Notes under the pieces: model-generated
Told to the model about the DNA's origin: nothing
Databases searched by the model: none
The model's input: only the letters and a program-made list of their open reading frames with translations
In this document: piece after piece, positions 1 to 6,820 of the stretch
Position numbering within the stretch: position 1 is the first letter of the stretch
Layout of the letters: every line of letters starts with the position of its first letter
Source: Desulfobacteraceae bacterium
Lineage (GTDB): Bacteria; Desulfobacterota; Desulfobacteria; Desulfobacterales; Desulfosalsimonadaceae
Direction: 5' to 3'
DNA: 10,377 nt
NCBI GenBank assembly: GCA_024636355.1
Contig: JAGXHH010000173.1
Location: forward strand, 1-10,377
Position numbers and translations under genes: made by a program

Positions 1-2
1 AC

Positions 3-242
3 AAGGGGGTGTTTTACGACTACGAGGCGGAAGCCGGTGCAGACGTGGTGACGGTCAATGAAGATGGGTCGGTGACCATTCGCTTCAAGGACGGGGGTTA
101 CGGCGACCTGATCGATAACCCGGATGGGCGCATCATCGACCCGGGCGGTCCGGGTGCGGCTGTTTCCGCAGACAGCGACAAAGAAAGCGGAGGTAGCAGC
201 GGAGGCGGCTGCTTTGTCGACACGCTCCTTCGCTGTTTTTAA
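3..242 (+). CDS. Choice-of-anchor U domain protein, C-terminal end (5' partial), with Gly-Cys tail
   Basis: The reading frame is open to the left edge, so only about 79 C-terminal residues are visible. The GTG at 9 is an internal Val and not a convincing start. Seen: the stretch FKDGGYGDLIDNPDGRIIDP resembles the end of choice-of-anchor U domains (DGG-GD-x-NG-xIxDPGGP), which occur in secreted proteins carrying various C-terminal sorting tails. After a polar linker the protein ends in SGGSSGGGCFVDTLLRCF. This recalls the Gly-rich lead-in and Cys-Phe-Ile core of CFI-box C-termini, but here it is cut to ten residues after the Gly run, with no membrane helix. The cohesin-like protein at 6821-7678 ends in the same way. 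Inference: an exported, envelope-attached protein of unknown task. The gene ends 23 bp before a strong terminator. Confidence 0.72.
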   Translation, partial: KGVFYDYEAEAGADVVTVNEDGSVTIRFKDGGYGDLIDNPDGRIIDPGGPGAAVSADSDKESGGSSGGGCFVDTLLRCF

Positions 243-265
243 TCCACGTAAGCACGGTTGATTTG

Positions 266-303
266 AAATAAAAAAGGGGCGCATCAGCGCCCCTTTTTTA
301 TTT
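266..303 (+). terminator. Strong intrinsic terminator, perfect 17-bp stem
   Basis: The arms 266-282 and 287-303 pair perfectly over 17 bp around the tetraloop ATCA. The core is GGGGCGC/GCGCCCC, flanked by A-rich and T-rich arms, so the hairpin ends in a U-tract in both directions. It lies 23 bp after the stop of the first gene and separates it from the MopE-like gene. Confidence 0.93.
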
Positions 304-333
304 CGCCTCGCCCGGTTTTAGGACCCCGAAATA

Positions 334-362
334 TTTAGTTGTAGTTTATTAGTTAATAGAAT
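334..362 (+). promoter_or_regulatory. Possible promoter for the MopE-like gene
   Basis: The AT-rich gap 304-448 follows the terminator, so the next gene probably needs its own promoter. TAGAAT (357-362) matches five of six positions of a sigma-70 -10 box. TTTAGT (334-339) lies 17 bp upstream but matches the -35 consensus only weakly. No operator-like symmetry was seen in the rest of the gap. Confidence 0.3.
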
Positions 363-448
363 AACGGAAGATATGTGCTCTTTTCAAAAAAAGTGTTCGA
401 CATGATTGCTTGTGAGTTCTACGTCAGTTTTAAAAAAGGAATCGGACA

Positions 449-1759
449 ATGAAATACAAAAAACTTATTCTGACGGCAGTTATTCTATTCTGGTCTTTTT
501 CGTCTATATTACCGTCCGGCGCCGTTGTCCTGGGGGACATCGACAACGACGGGAAAGTCGGGTTGAAGGAATCCGTCTATGCATTGCAGACGGCTTCAGG
601 AATCGCCGGAGAATATACGGTTACGGTGGTGTTCAGCTGGAAGGGCGAATGGGAGGCCGGTCAATCCTATGCCATCGGGGATGTGGCGTACCTGGACGGC
701 ACAAGCTACATCTGCATAGCGGATCATCTGGCGGATACGTCAAATACGCCGCCGTTTCAGGACGTCTGGAATATCCTGGCCCGGAAGGGGGATGCCGCCG
801 CATTGTCCGTGGGCGCAGGATTGTTAAAAGATGGGGATACCGTGAGTATTCAGGTGGGTTCCGGTTTGGCGGTTACGGAAAACGGGATCGGGCTGGAGAC
901 CGGGTATGCCGATGGCAGCATTTACGACAACCGGTTTGTCACGAAACTAAACGATGCGATGAACCTTGCGCGCCTGGTAAATACGCCTTGTCCATGTGAT
1001 GAATCCGTCTCCGGCAGGATCTTCCTGGCTTCGAATTGGAAATTGTGTGTCTGCAACGGGAATGGATGGGTGGAAACCAGCGACGGGGAAACGCCCTGTA
1101 CTGCCTTAAACATCGATAATGATGGGGATGGTTTCTCGGAAGCCGACGGCGATTGCGATGATTCCGATAATACGGTCTATCCCGGACATCCGGAATTGTG
1201 TGACGGCAAAGACAACGATTGCGACGGAAACATTGATGAAGATTTCACTCAATTGGGGCAGCCATGCGAGGAATACACTTGGTTTGACGCAACATGGGTC
1301 TGTGCGCCCAACGGGGAGGGGGTTATCTGCGAAGGCTACCAGTTGATAGGTGAGCCATGCGACGGGATTGACAACAATATGGATGGCGCCACAGACGAAG
1401 GCTATAATGTCGGGGCATCCTGCGGAGTAGGTGCATGTGCCGGAACCGGTATAATCGCCTGCGATTCTTCTGGAAACGGAACTGTTTGTGAGGGTGAGAC
1501 CGGAGCGGGGCCGGAGCTTTGCGACGGAATCGACAATGACTGCGACGGCATAACGGATGAGGACTTCAACATCGGAGCGCCATGCGGTCCCTGTAACGAC
1601 GGACAGATTGCGTGTGATCCTTCCGGTGCGGCCAGTTGTGTGGGCGCCAGCGAGCCAGTGGAACTTTGCGTCGGAATCGACAACGATTGCGACGGAATGA
1701 CCGATGAAGAGGCGTTCTGTGAACAAGGCGAATGCGATGGGGCGGGCGGTTGCATTTAA
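449..1759 (+). CDS. Secreted multidomain protein: half dockerin, carbohydrate-binding-like module, MopE-like Asp-rich repeats
   Basis: The ATG at 449 has a good ribosome site (AAGGA, 436-440, 8 bp spacing). Residues 1-25 form a signal peptide (MKYKK, then a hydrophobic stretch). Residues 29-51 (GDIDNDGKVGLKESVYALQT) are one dockerin-like calcium loop plus helix, directly at the mature N-terminus. Residues 63-110 carry the aromatic pattern W-x-GEW...Y-x-IGD-VAY-DGTSYIC of small carbohydrate-binding modules (CBM5/12-like). Residues 122-168 resemble phage-tail/collagen-linked segments (GAGLLKDGDTVSIQVGSGL). A Cys-rich stretch follows (CPC, CVC), then four Asp-rich repeats around 221-265, 303-320, 357-373 and 405-421, with cores such as ELCDGIDNDCDGITDEDF. 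These match the putative metal-binding (MopE-type) motif. Inference: an exported calcium- or metal-binding, possibly adhesive protein. The end, CDGAGGCI, is abrupt and overlaps the next gene by 28 bp. Confidence 0.85.
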   Translation: MKYKKLILTAVILFWSFSSILPSGAVVLGDIDNDGKVGLKESVYALQTASGIAGEYTVTVVFSWKGEWEAGQSYAIGDVAYLDGTSYICIADHLADTSNTPPFQDVWNILARKGDAAALSVGAGLLKDGDTVSIQVGSGLAVTENGIGLETGYADGSIYDNRFVTKLNDAMNLARLVNTPCPCDESVSGRIFLASNWKLCVCNGNGWVETSDGETPCTALNIDNDGDGFSEADGDCDDSDNTVYPGHPELCDGKDNDCDGNIDEDFTQLGQPCEEYTWFDATWVCAPNGEGVICEGYQLIGEPCDGIDNNMDGATDEGYNVGASCGVGACAGTGIIACDSSGNGTVCEGETGAGPELCDGIDNDCDGITDEDFNIGAPCGPCNDGQIACDPSGAASCVGASEPVELCVGIDNDCDGMTDEEAFCEQGECDGAGGCI

Positions 1760-2622
1760 ATCCGAAACCGATTGCCTGTATCATCCTGCCCACTTACAAC
1801 GAGGCGGAAAATATCGCTTCGATTATTCCGGAGATCTATGAGCAGGCAAAAAAGGTGGAAAGCCATGCCATCCATATTGTCGTAGTCGATGACAATTCTC
1901 CGGACGGCACCCGGGACAGGGTCTTTGAATTCCAGAAACGGTTCCCGAATCTGCACCTTTTGACCGGCGTCAAAAAAGGTCTGGGAGATGCTTACAAGCG
2001 GGGGATCGCATTCTCATTGGAACGGTTACAGGCCGAACTCATTTTGCAGATGGATGCAGATGGCCAGCATGACCCGAAATGGATACCGATCTTTATATCG
2101 TTTACAAACAGGGGTATTGACCTGGTGATCGGGTCCCGGTTCGTACGGGGAAGCCGCACCCCCAGTTTCTGTGGCCGGCGAAGGTTCCTCAGCATCCTGG
2201 GCAATCGAATGATTCGGTTTTTCAGTGGTATTTCAACTGTTCAGGACTGTACTTCCGGATTCCGTTGCATGACGGCGCAGAAACTGAGCGCCTGTAATTT
2301 TAACTCCTTATCGGCAAGATATTCTTTCCAGACGGCATTGCTGATCCAACTTCTGCAAAAAGACGCCAGGGCCATTGAAGTGCCGATTGTTTTCAATGCC
2401 CGCCGGCATGGGCGCTCAAAATTGACGGTCAGGGACCAGGTCGGTTTCCTGCTCGACATCGGGAGAATGGTTATCGCGCCGCGTCCGATCGCCGCAGGAG
2501 CAGGTAGGTACCGTGAAACCGGCTCGGAAACTGCTGATAAATCCGGAAGTGTTTTTCCAGAAACTGCCGGAACTCCGGCAGGATCGCGATCCCGCGATTT
2601 GGGTGGATCACGATCCAGGTGA
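1732..2622 (+). CDS. GT2 family glycosyltransferase, dolichyl/polyprenyl-phosphate mannose synthase-like
   Basis: Likely moves a sugar from a nucleotide donor to a polyprenyl phosphate on the inner face of the membrane. Seen: IILPTYNEAENI (17-28), VVDDNSPDGT (51-60), KKGLGDAYKRG (81-91), the DxD metal site in QMDADGQHDP (106-115), GSRFVRG (134-140), DCTSGFRCM (172-180) and HGRSKLTVRD (226-235). This order is typical of DPM1-like enzymes. The catalytic domain ends near residue 250. No C-terminal membrane helices follow, as in soluble DPM1. The last ~50 residues are Gly/Ser/Arg-rich, read antisense through the neighbouring GT-C gene, and look like run-on rather than a domain. The ATG at 1732 has a weak, close AAGG; a TTG at 1750 is the alternative. 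Overlap with the upstream gene (28 bp) suggests translational coupling. Confidence 0.88.
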   Translation: MRWGGRLHLNPKPIACIILPTYNEAENIASIIPEIYEQAKKVESHAIHIVVVDDNSPDGTRDRVFEFQKRFPNLHLLTGVKKGLGDAYKRGIAFSLERLQAELILQMDADGQHDPKWIPIFISFTNRGIDLVIGSRFVRGSRTPSFCGRRRFLSILGNRMIRFFSGISTVQDCTSGFRCMTAQKLSACNFNSLSARYSFQTALLIQLLQKDARAIEVPIVFNARRHGRSKLTVRDQVGFLLDIGRMVIAPRPIAAGAGRYRETGSETADKSGSVFPETAGTPAGSRSRDLGGSRSR

Positions 2623-4117
2623 GCCGTTCATGATCCCGCTCCATTGCGTTTTTCAGATCCACAACCAGATCTTTGACAGGCGGAAGACCGCATCGGAACC
2701 GCATTACGTTAGTGTCCGCCATGTGATCCGCGATCGGCAACCCCGCCATTAGAGCGATCAACGGCGTGGAGGTCGAATCCCCGAAAATCGCCTCCCCAGG
2801 TCCGGCGGAACGCTTCAATACCTCCGCGATCCCGGACGGCACATCAAAGCCCCTGCTCTCATGCCAGAGATAATAGCGGATTCCCGTATAGCGCTTCCCG
2901 ATTGTCCGTTCCGACTTCCATATCAGATCCGTAATTCCCGAATCCTGCAATGCCGCTATCGGCATTGCAGGCGGGGGGTATGTCATGGTCTTTCCGAGGT
3001 TCCCGGTAAAATATCCCAGCCGGTGCTCTATCCGCGGGTAAAACCAGATACCCGAGAGGATGATAGATATCGTCAAAAGCGCGACCGCCGTGGGGACAGG
3101 CTGACACTGGCGGATCAACTGAATCACGGCAGCGACTGCCAGTCCGGCGCAAATTGCCCCGACGGGAAACAGGATCAGGAAATAGAAATGAAAGACCCGG
3201 CTCAGAAGCGATAAAAAAACCAGGCCGGCGATCCAGATCGCCGCACACCAGATCCCGAGGCTGATCATGGGGTGACGTGTCGGATCCAAAAATTCTTTCA
3301 GCGAATTGCGGGCGGCGGCGAATTGCCGGCGTCCGATGCCGTAGAGGAGAAAAGGTACAAACAGGAGCGGTGCGGTCAGCGGAAAGAAATTGTGAAACAG
3401 CATGGGCGGGAGGCTTTGAGCAAGGCCCGAGCCGGGCATGGGCGGTTTATCGAGATGAAAGAGATAGACGCTGTCGATGTATGCGTGGCCGCCAATGTAA
3501 ACGCAGATGCCGTTGACGGCCAGCCAGGTGCCTGCCGCTGCCAGAAAAAAACGCCCGCCTTCCCTCACATTTTTAATCAGCAGGAGCGCAAGGACCGCCA
3601 GGGCAGCGGGTGCGATATAAAACCCGGTGCAGACCCCCAGGCCGAGCAGTATCCCCCCCGCAACAGTTCTGCCCCGCCAGGCGGCGAACAACCCGCCTGT
3701 CATGAACGCCACCGACCAGTTTATGCCTGTCCAGTGGCTCGATGCCCGAAGCACATCATGGCTGAAAAGAAACAGGCTGCATGCCACGAAAGCCGCGAGG
3801 ATGCCCGCACTTTTTCTCGTGATCGAGTAAATGCATAAAGATGTAATTCCCGTGGCCAGCACCGGGAGCATCTTCATCGGCACCAGGTGAAAGCCGCCGG
3901 CGGCCAGGGTCAGCAGGTATCCCGGGAGCAGGTGCAGGGGCGGATGGGCGAAGAAAAAATCCCTGTAGGGCAGAAATCCCCGGGTCATCAGAAAGGCATC
4001 ATAGAAGTAGATGTTTTCGTCCGAGATCGCCGCTTGCAGCCCGTACAGCTTGAGAAAGATAAAACCGGCCGCAACGCTTACGAGAAGAAACCTTTCGATT
4101 GCATTACTTTGCTTCAT
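2471..4117 (-). CDS. GT-C family integral membrane glycosyltransferase (PMT_2/ArnT-like)
   Basis: A 548-residue polytopic protein. Residues 8-30 form the first membrane helix, and about ten more hydrophobic segments follow to roughly residue 370. The first outer loop holds the acidic pair D33-E34, then D40 and FFFAHPPLHLLPGY (54-67). This matches the DE...HPP(L) signature of GT-C enzymes, which use polyprenyl-phosphate sugars to modify proteins or lipids outside the membrane. The last ~180 residues are a soluble domain (from about YPPPAMPIAAL to LLLRRSDAAR). Nothing identifies the acceptor. The gene is convergent with the DPM-like GT2 gene and overlaps its 3' end by 152 bp; the two together could form a donor-synthesis/transfer pair. 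The start is the ATG complementary to 4115-4117, giving a proper N-terminal Lys/Arg-flanked helix; no strong ribosome site is evident. Confidence 0.85.
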   Translation of the reverse strand: MKQSNAIERFLLVSVAAGFIFLKLYGLQAAISDENIYFYDAFLMTRGFLPYRDFFFAHPPLHLLPGYLLTLAAGGFHLVPMKMLPVLATGITSLCIYSITRKSAGILAAFVACSLFLFSHDVLRASSHWTGINWSVAFMTGGLFAAWRGRTVAGGILLGLGVCTGFYIAPAALAVLALLLIKNVREGGRFFLAAAGTWLAVNGICVYIGGHAYIDSVYLFHLDKPPMPGSGLAQSLPPMLFHNFFPLTAPLLFVPFLLYGIGRRQFAAARNSLKEFLDPTRHPMISLGIWCAAIWIAGLVFLSLLSRVFHFYFLILFPVGAICAGLAVAAVIQLIRQCQPVPTAVALLTISIILSGIWFYPRIEHRLGYFTGNLGKTMTYPPPAMPIAALQDSGITDLIWKSERTIGKRYTGIRYYLWHESRGFDVPSGIAEVLKRSAGPGEAIFGDSTSTPLIALMAGLPIADHMADTNVMRFRCGLPPVKDLVVDLKNAMERDHERLTWIVIHPNRGIAILPEFRQFLEKHFRIYQQFPSRFHGTYLLLRRSDAAR

Positions 4118-4464
4118 ATGAGCCGTCTTCTAGTAAAACGTTATTCCGCTAAATGAGAGGAAACTTTTTTCCACTATCCTGCGCTGTTTCAGCTGTTCCC
4201 CGAAAATAACCCTATCGATCATTTTCCATCAATTATCAACTGATTTTCAGTTAAGCCGGTCACGGCCTGTGGAGAACAACTGGTTATGATTTAATTCCTT
4301 ATTTCCAATTGACAGGACAGGTACTTAACGGTACTAACAGGTGAGCAAGATCGATTTTATCCGGAAAGGATTTCAATCTGTTTGCTGATCTAATTTGTAA
4401 AATACTGATCGACCCGTTCAGCTTATTACCTTGGAGTACTCGTGTTTACAGTTTTTTCCTTCCA
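4118..4464. promoter_or_regulatory. Divergent intergenic region with promoter-like and repeated motifs
   Basis: This 347-bp AT-rich gap separates the divergent GT-C and first subtilase genes and must hold both promoters. Seen on the plus strand: a consensus -35 TTGACA (4309-4314) with only a weak -10 (TACTAA, 4332-4337) at 17 bp. The imperfect tandem GGTACTTAAC (4320-4329) and GGTACTAAC (4330-4338) lies across that spacer. A second -10-like TAAAAT (4398-4403) has no good -35. A small hairpin AACTGA-TTT-TCAGTT lies at 4238-4252. GGAG (4433-4436) is too far (28 bp) from the ATG at 4465 to serve as its ribosome site. No gene is seen here. Confidence 0.4.
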
Positions 4465-5985
4465 ATGACTTTTTCTTACAAATCGTTACTTGTGATCTTC
4501 GTCCTGATTTTCTCCGGGGGATTTCCCATGCATGTGCTGGGGGGCGCGCCGGACGATTCGTCTTTCCTGAAACAAATCAACAGGCCAGCCTATGTGCCGC
4601 AGGAAATTCTTGTCCGGGTAAAAGACAGGGTCGACAGAGACGATATCCAGGCATTGCACAGGCGTTTCGGCGGCGATTCGATGCGCCGTTCTGATAGATC
4701 CGGCATTCATCGGGTGCGGTTCGGCAAAGGAGTGGACATCGAACGCGTAATCGAGCGATACCGGGCCTCGGGTCTGGTCGTTGATGCCGAGCGGCATGCG
4801 GTGCGTTATCCCCAGGCCGCCGCCGTACCGGATGACCCGTATTATGCCGAACAATGGGGCGTCAATACGGTCGACGCCCGCAACGCCTGGTCGATCCGCC
4901 GGACGGACCGGACCGTGGTGGTGGCGGTTATCGACACCGGCATCGATTATACTCACCCCGATCTGCAGCACAGCATCTGGGTAAACGAGGCCGAGAAAAA
5001 TGGCATAAAAGGTATCGACGATGACGGCAACGGGTACGTGGATGATGGGTACGGCTGGGATTTTGCCGACAACGATGCCGACCCGATGGACTATGCCGGC
5101 CACGGCACCCATGTGGCCGGCATCATCGGCGCCATGGGCGACAACGGCATCGGCGTGGCCGGCGTCAGCTGGAACGTGCGCCTGATGCCCTTAAAAGTTG
5201 CGGGCGACTACACCACGGGTATGGAAAGTGGCGATATACTTGATGCATTGAACTATGCCCTGGAAAACGGGGCTACCGTTTTCAACTGCAGTTTCGGCGG
5301 CCCATATGATTCGGCAATCGAGTATGATAAACTGAAAATCTTGCAGCAAAGCGGCGTAATGGTGATCTGTGCTGCCGGAAACAAGGGAACCGATATCGAT
5401 CAAGCCGGAAACGCAATGTACCCGGCAAGCTACGATCTGGCCAACATCATTGCCGTGGCGGCAAGCGCCAAGGACGGCAGCATGGCGGGTATTTCCAATT
5501 ACGGGTCGATTTCGGTCGATCTCATGGCGCCGGGAGTCGATATCCTGTCTGCGAAATCGGTGAAGATCACGGCCGCAGGCGCCAATGAGCGAGATCTTTA
5601 TAAATTGATGACCGGAACCTCCATGGCCGTCCCGCATGTCAGCGGACTGGTCGCCCTGATGCGCGCCCGCCAACCGGAACTGGGATTGGATCAGATCAAG
5701 TCAGCCATTCTTGAAACTGTCGTTCTCGATCCGACGGCCGCCGGAAAAACCGTTTCCGGTGGCAGGGTCAATTTTTATGACGCCCTCGGTGAAATGCTCA
5801 CCCCCGGCGACATCACGGGAGACGACCGGGTGCAGCTCGATGATTTGATTACGACCCTGCAGATCCTTACCGGCATTCTTCCTGCCGGCCCCGTTGTTTT
5901 TCACCCCGGAAAATCCGATATAAACGCCGACGGCCGGATCGGCCTGGAAGAAGCGATTTATATCCTGAACCAGGTCTCCCATTGA
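4465..5985 (+). CDS. Secreted subtilase (S8 serine protease) with propeptide and C-terminal dockerin-like domain
   Basis: A 506-residue exported endopeptidase. Residues 1-27 form a signal peptide. Residues 44-118 (PQEILVRVKDRV...) are an N-terminal propeptide-like domain of the fervidolysin/I9 kind. The S8 catalytic domain spans about 130-445. Its Asp is D157 in VAVIDTGIDYTHPDL, its His H213 in GHGTHVAGIIGA, its oxyanion Asn N306 in CAAGNKGT and its Ser S386 in TGTSMAVPHVSGLVALM. All four key residues are intact. Residues 448-505 hold two EF-hand-like dockerin loops, GDITGDDRVQLDD and SDINADGRIGLEE, each followed by a hydrophobic helix and joined by a Pro-rich linker. The gene is a close paralogue of 7960-9882 but lacks its PA insert. 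The ATG start fits the signal peptide although no nearby Shine-Dalgarno is visible. Inference: docks onto a cohesin partner, perhaps the protein at 6821-7678. Confidence 0.93.
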   Translation: MTFSYKSLLVIFVLIFSGGFPMHVLGGAPDDSSFLKQINRPAYVPQEILVRVKDRVDRDDIQALHRRFGGDSMRRSDRSGIHRVRFGKGVDIERVIERYRASGLVVDAERHAVRYPQAAAVPDDPYYAEQWGVNTVDARNAWSIRRTDRTVVVAVIDTGIDYTHPDLQHSIWVNEAEKNGIKGIDDDGNGYVDDGYGWDFADNDADPMDYAGHGTHVAGIIGAMGDNGIGVAGVSWNVRLMPLKVAGDYTTGMESGDILDALNYALENGATVFNCSFGGPYDSAIEYDKLKILQQSGVMVICAAGNKGTDIDQAGNAMYPASYDLANIIAVAASAKDGSMAGISNYGSISVDLMAPGVDILSAKSVKITAAGANERDLYKLMTGTSMAVPHVSGLVALMRARQPELGLDQIKSAILETVVLDPTAAGKTVSGGRVNFYDALGEMLTPGDITGDDRVQLDDLITTLQILTGILPAGPVVFHPGKSDINADGRIGLEEAIYILNQVSH

Positions 5986-6001
5986 TTCCCCCTGTCATTT
6001 G

Positions 6002-6058
6002 TTCTTGCTCTTGCTCTTAATCTCAATCTTAATCTTAATCCTAATCTTGCTCATAATC
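6002..6058 (-). repeat. Hexanucleotide array, left arm (inverted)
   Basis: Read on the minus strand this is a run of 6-mers of the form (A/G)AG-ATT or (A/G)AG-AGC with a few substitutions. It begins 16 bp after the first subtilase stop. Positions 6003-6030 are an exact 28-base inverted copy of 6386-6413 in the right array. It is non-coding; translating it gives only Leu/Ile or Lys/Glu/Ser runs. Confidence 0.88.
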
Positions 6059-6144
6059 ATTGCGCTCCCTCGTGTTCAGTTCCGCTTCCAAAACCGATAA
6101 CGAGCACGAAAAATATAAGTGCCCTTGTGTGCAGAGATCATAGC

Positions 6145-6159
6145 GCGGCCACTGGCCGC
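6145..6159. repeat. Short GC-rich palindrome
   Basis: GCGGCC-ACT-GGCCGC forms a 6-bp stem with a three-base loop. It lies 22 bp before the first REP hairpin, inside the region enclosed by the two hexanucleotide arrays. It has no U-tract, so it is unlikely to be an intrinsic terminator. Confidence 0.55.
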
Positions 6160-6181
6160 AACCAAAATCGGTGCCGGTTTT

Positions 6182-6205
6182 GTAGGTCGGGATTCACATC
6201 CCGAC
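6182..6205 (+). repeat. REP-like hairpin 1 (GTAG type)
   Basis: GTAG (6182-6185) is followed directly by the hairpin GTCGGGAT-TCAC-ATCCCGAC (6186-6205), a perfect 8-bp stem. A GTAG or GGAG tetranucleotide 5' to an imperfect or perfect hairpin is the known layout of REP elements mobilised by REP-associated tyrosine transposases (RAYT). No transposase is in this window. Confidence 0.72.
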
Positions 6206-6298
6206 GCCCGGTTTCACAATAACGAAAGTTTTTGTCGCGAAACGAAAACGGAAAAAAACAAAAACTAAAAACCACAAACCGTTACTCGGGGCTTGCCC

Positions 6299-6321
6299 GT
6301 CGGGTTGGAAACCCGACCTAC
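6299..6321 (-). repeat. REP-like hairpin 2, inverted relative to hairpin 1
   Basis: On the minus strand it reads GTAG followed by GTCGGGTT-TCC-AACCCGAC, the same family as hairpin 1 with small changes in the loop and inner pair. The two REPs face each other about 93 bp apart, around an A-rich spacer (6236-6280). This is a BIME-like arrangement. Confidence 0.72.
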
Positions 6322-6367
6322 GGTTCCCGGCACTCGAAAACAAGGTTCGATCTCAGGGTAGAACATC

Positions 6368-6451
6368 AAGATTGAGATTAAGAGCAAGATTGAGATTAAG
6401 AGCAAGAGCAAGATTAAGAGCAAGAGCAAGAGCAAGATTAAGAGCAAGAGC
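6368..6451 (+). repeat. Hexanucleotide array, right arm
   Basis: About 14 consecutive 6-mers, each AAG or GAG followed by ATT or AGC, with no interruption over 84 bases. It is the inverted counterpart of the left array. The 28 bases 6386-6413 can pair exactly with 6003-6030. Such arrays can vary in copy number by slippage. Confidence 0.9.
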
Positions 6452-6455
6452 ATAG

Positions 6456-6820
6456 CTCACTTGATTGAACTGAATAATCATTCCATTTTATTCCCCGAAA
6501 GCACCGCAACAGACTCCTCCAATATCGACATCCCGGATTTTCCACTGCTGCCCTGACCAATCAGGTCACCCGCTTCATCGATTAAAAAAACGACCGGCGC
6601 TTCATAAACTTTTGTCAAAAAGAGTCGATAAGATAATTGAAAGGCTGAGATCAAATGCCGTTTCATTTATTCGTTTTCCGGTCGGCAGCTTTCATCTCCT
6701 TTGAAAACTCCCGCCGACAGCCTGCCTGATCCGCTATCAATGCGCCCGGCGCCAAGCCGTTGCGATTCGATAGCGATCCTGAAGCCTTCCCAAGTTGGTT
6801 CATGCTCCCGGAGATGGAAA
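6456..6820. other. Spacer upstream of the cohesin-like gene
   Basis: This stretch lies between the right hexanucleotide array and the cohesin-like gene. It contains one possible small minus-strand ORF (6478-6666, listed separately) and the ribosome site GGAG (6810-6813) of the cohesin-like gene. No convincing promoter, terminator or RNA gene was seen. The plus-strand frame of the cohesin-like gene is open back to 6701, but that upstream part does not look like protein-coding sequence. Confidence 0.5.
6478..6666 (-). CDS. Hypothetical small protein, 62 residues
   Basis: I do not recognise it. The sequence contains VVFLIDEAGDLIGQGSSGKS, a hydrophobic strand followed by an acidic turn and a Gly/Ser-rich stretch, and codon choice looks plausible for a real gene. 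The ATG overlaps the stop of an upstream minus-strand frame as ATGA. That upstream frame runs into the antisense of the cohesin-like gene and is probably not coding. There is no well-placed ribosome site: GGAG occurs about 27 bp upstream. It could be a decayed 3' piece of a larger gene. Confidence 0.27.
   Translation of the reverse strand: MKRHLISAFQLSYRLFLTKVYEAPVVFLIDEAGDLIGQGSSGKSGMSILEESVAVLSGNKME

Noticed and set aside
406..999. Plus-strand ORF overlapping the MopE-like gene
   Set aside because: It is a +1 shadow rich in Arg/Gly/Cys with no domain; the frame starting at 449 has the ribosome site, signal peptide and domains.
1106..1726. Long minus-strand ORF opposite the MopE repeats
   Set aside because: It is the antisense of regular Asp/Cys repeats, which suppress stops; no recognisable protein pattern.
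4486..5112. Minus-strand ORF opposite subtilase 1, similar to one at 8098-8616 opposite subtilase 2
   Set aside because: The similarity only reflects the paralogy of the sense genes; both are antisense shadows without start signals.
6368..6451. Possible CRISPR array from regular short repeats
   Set aside because: The units are contiguous 6-mers with no spacers and no cas genes are present.
6265..6453. Minus-strand ORF beginning with a long Leu/Ile run, resembling a membrane helix
   Set aside because: The hydrophobic run is the direct translation of the hexanucleotide array and the rest crosses the REP hairpin; it is a repeat artefact.
6701..6820. N-terminal 40-residue extension of the cohesin-like protein from the ATG at 6701
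   Set aside because: It would bury the signal peptide and has no ribosome site; GTG 6821 has GGAG at 7 bp.
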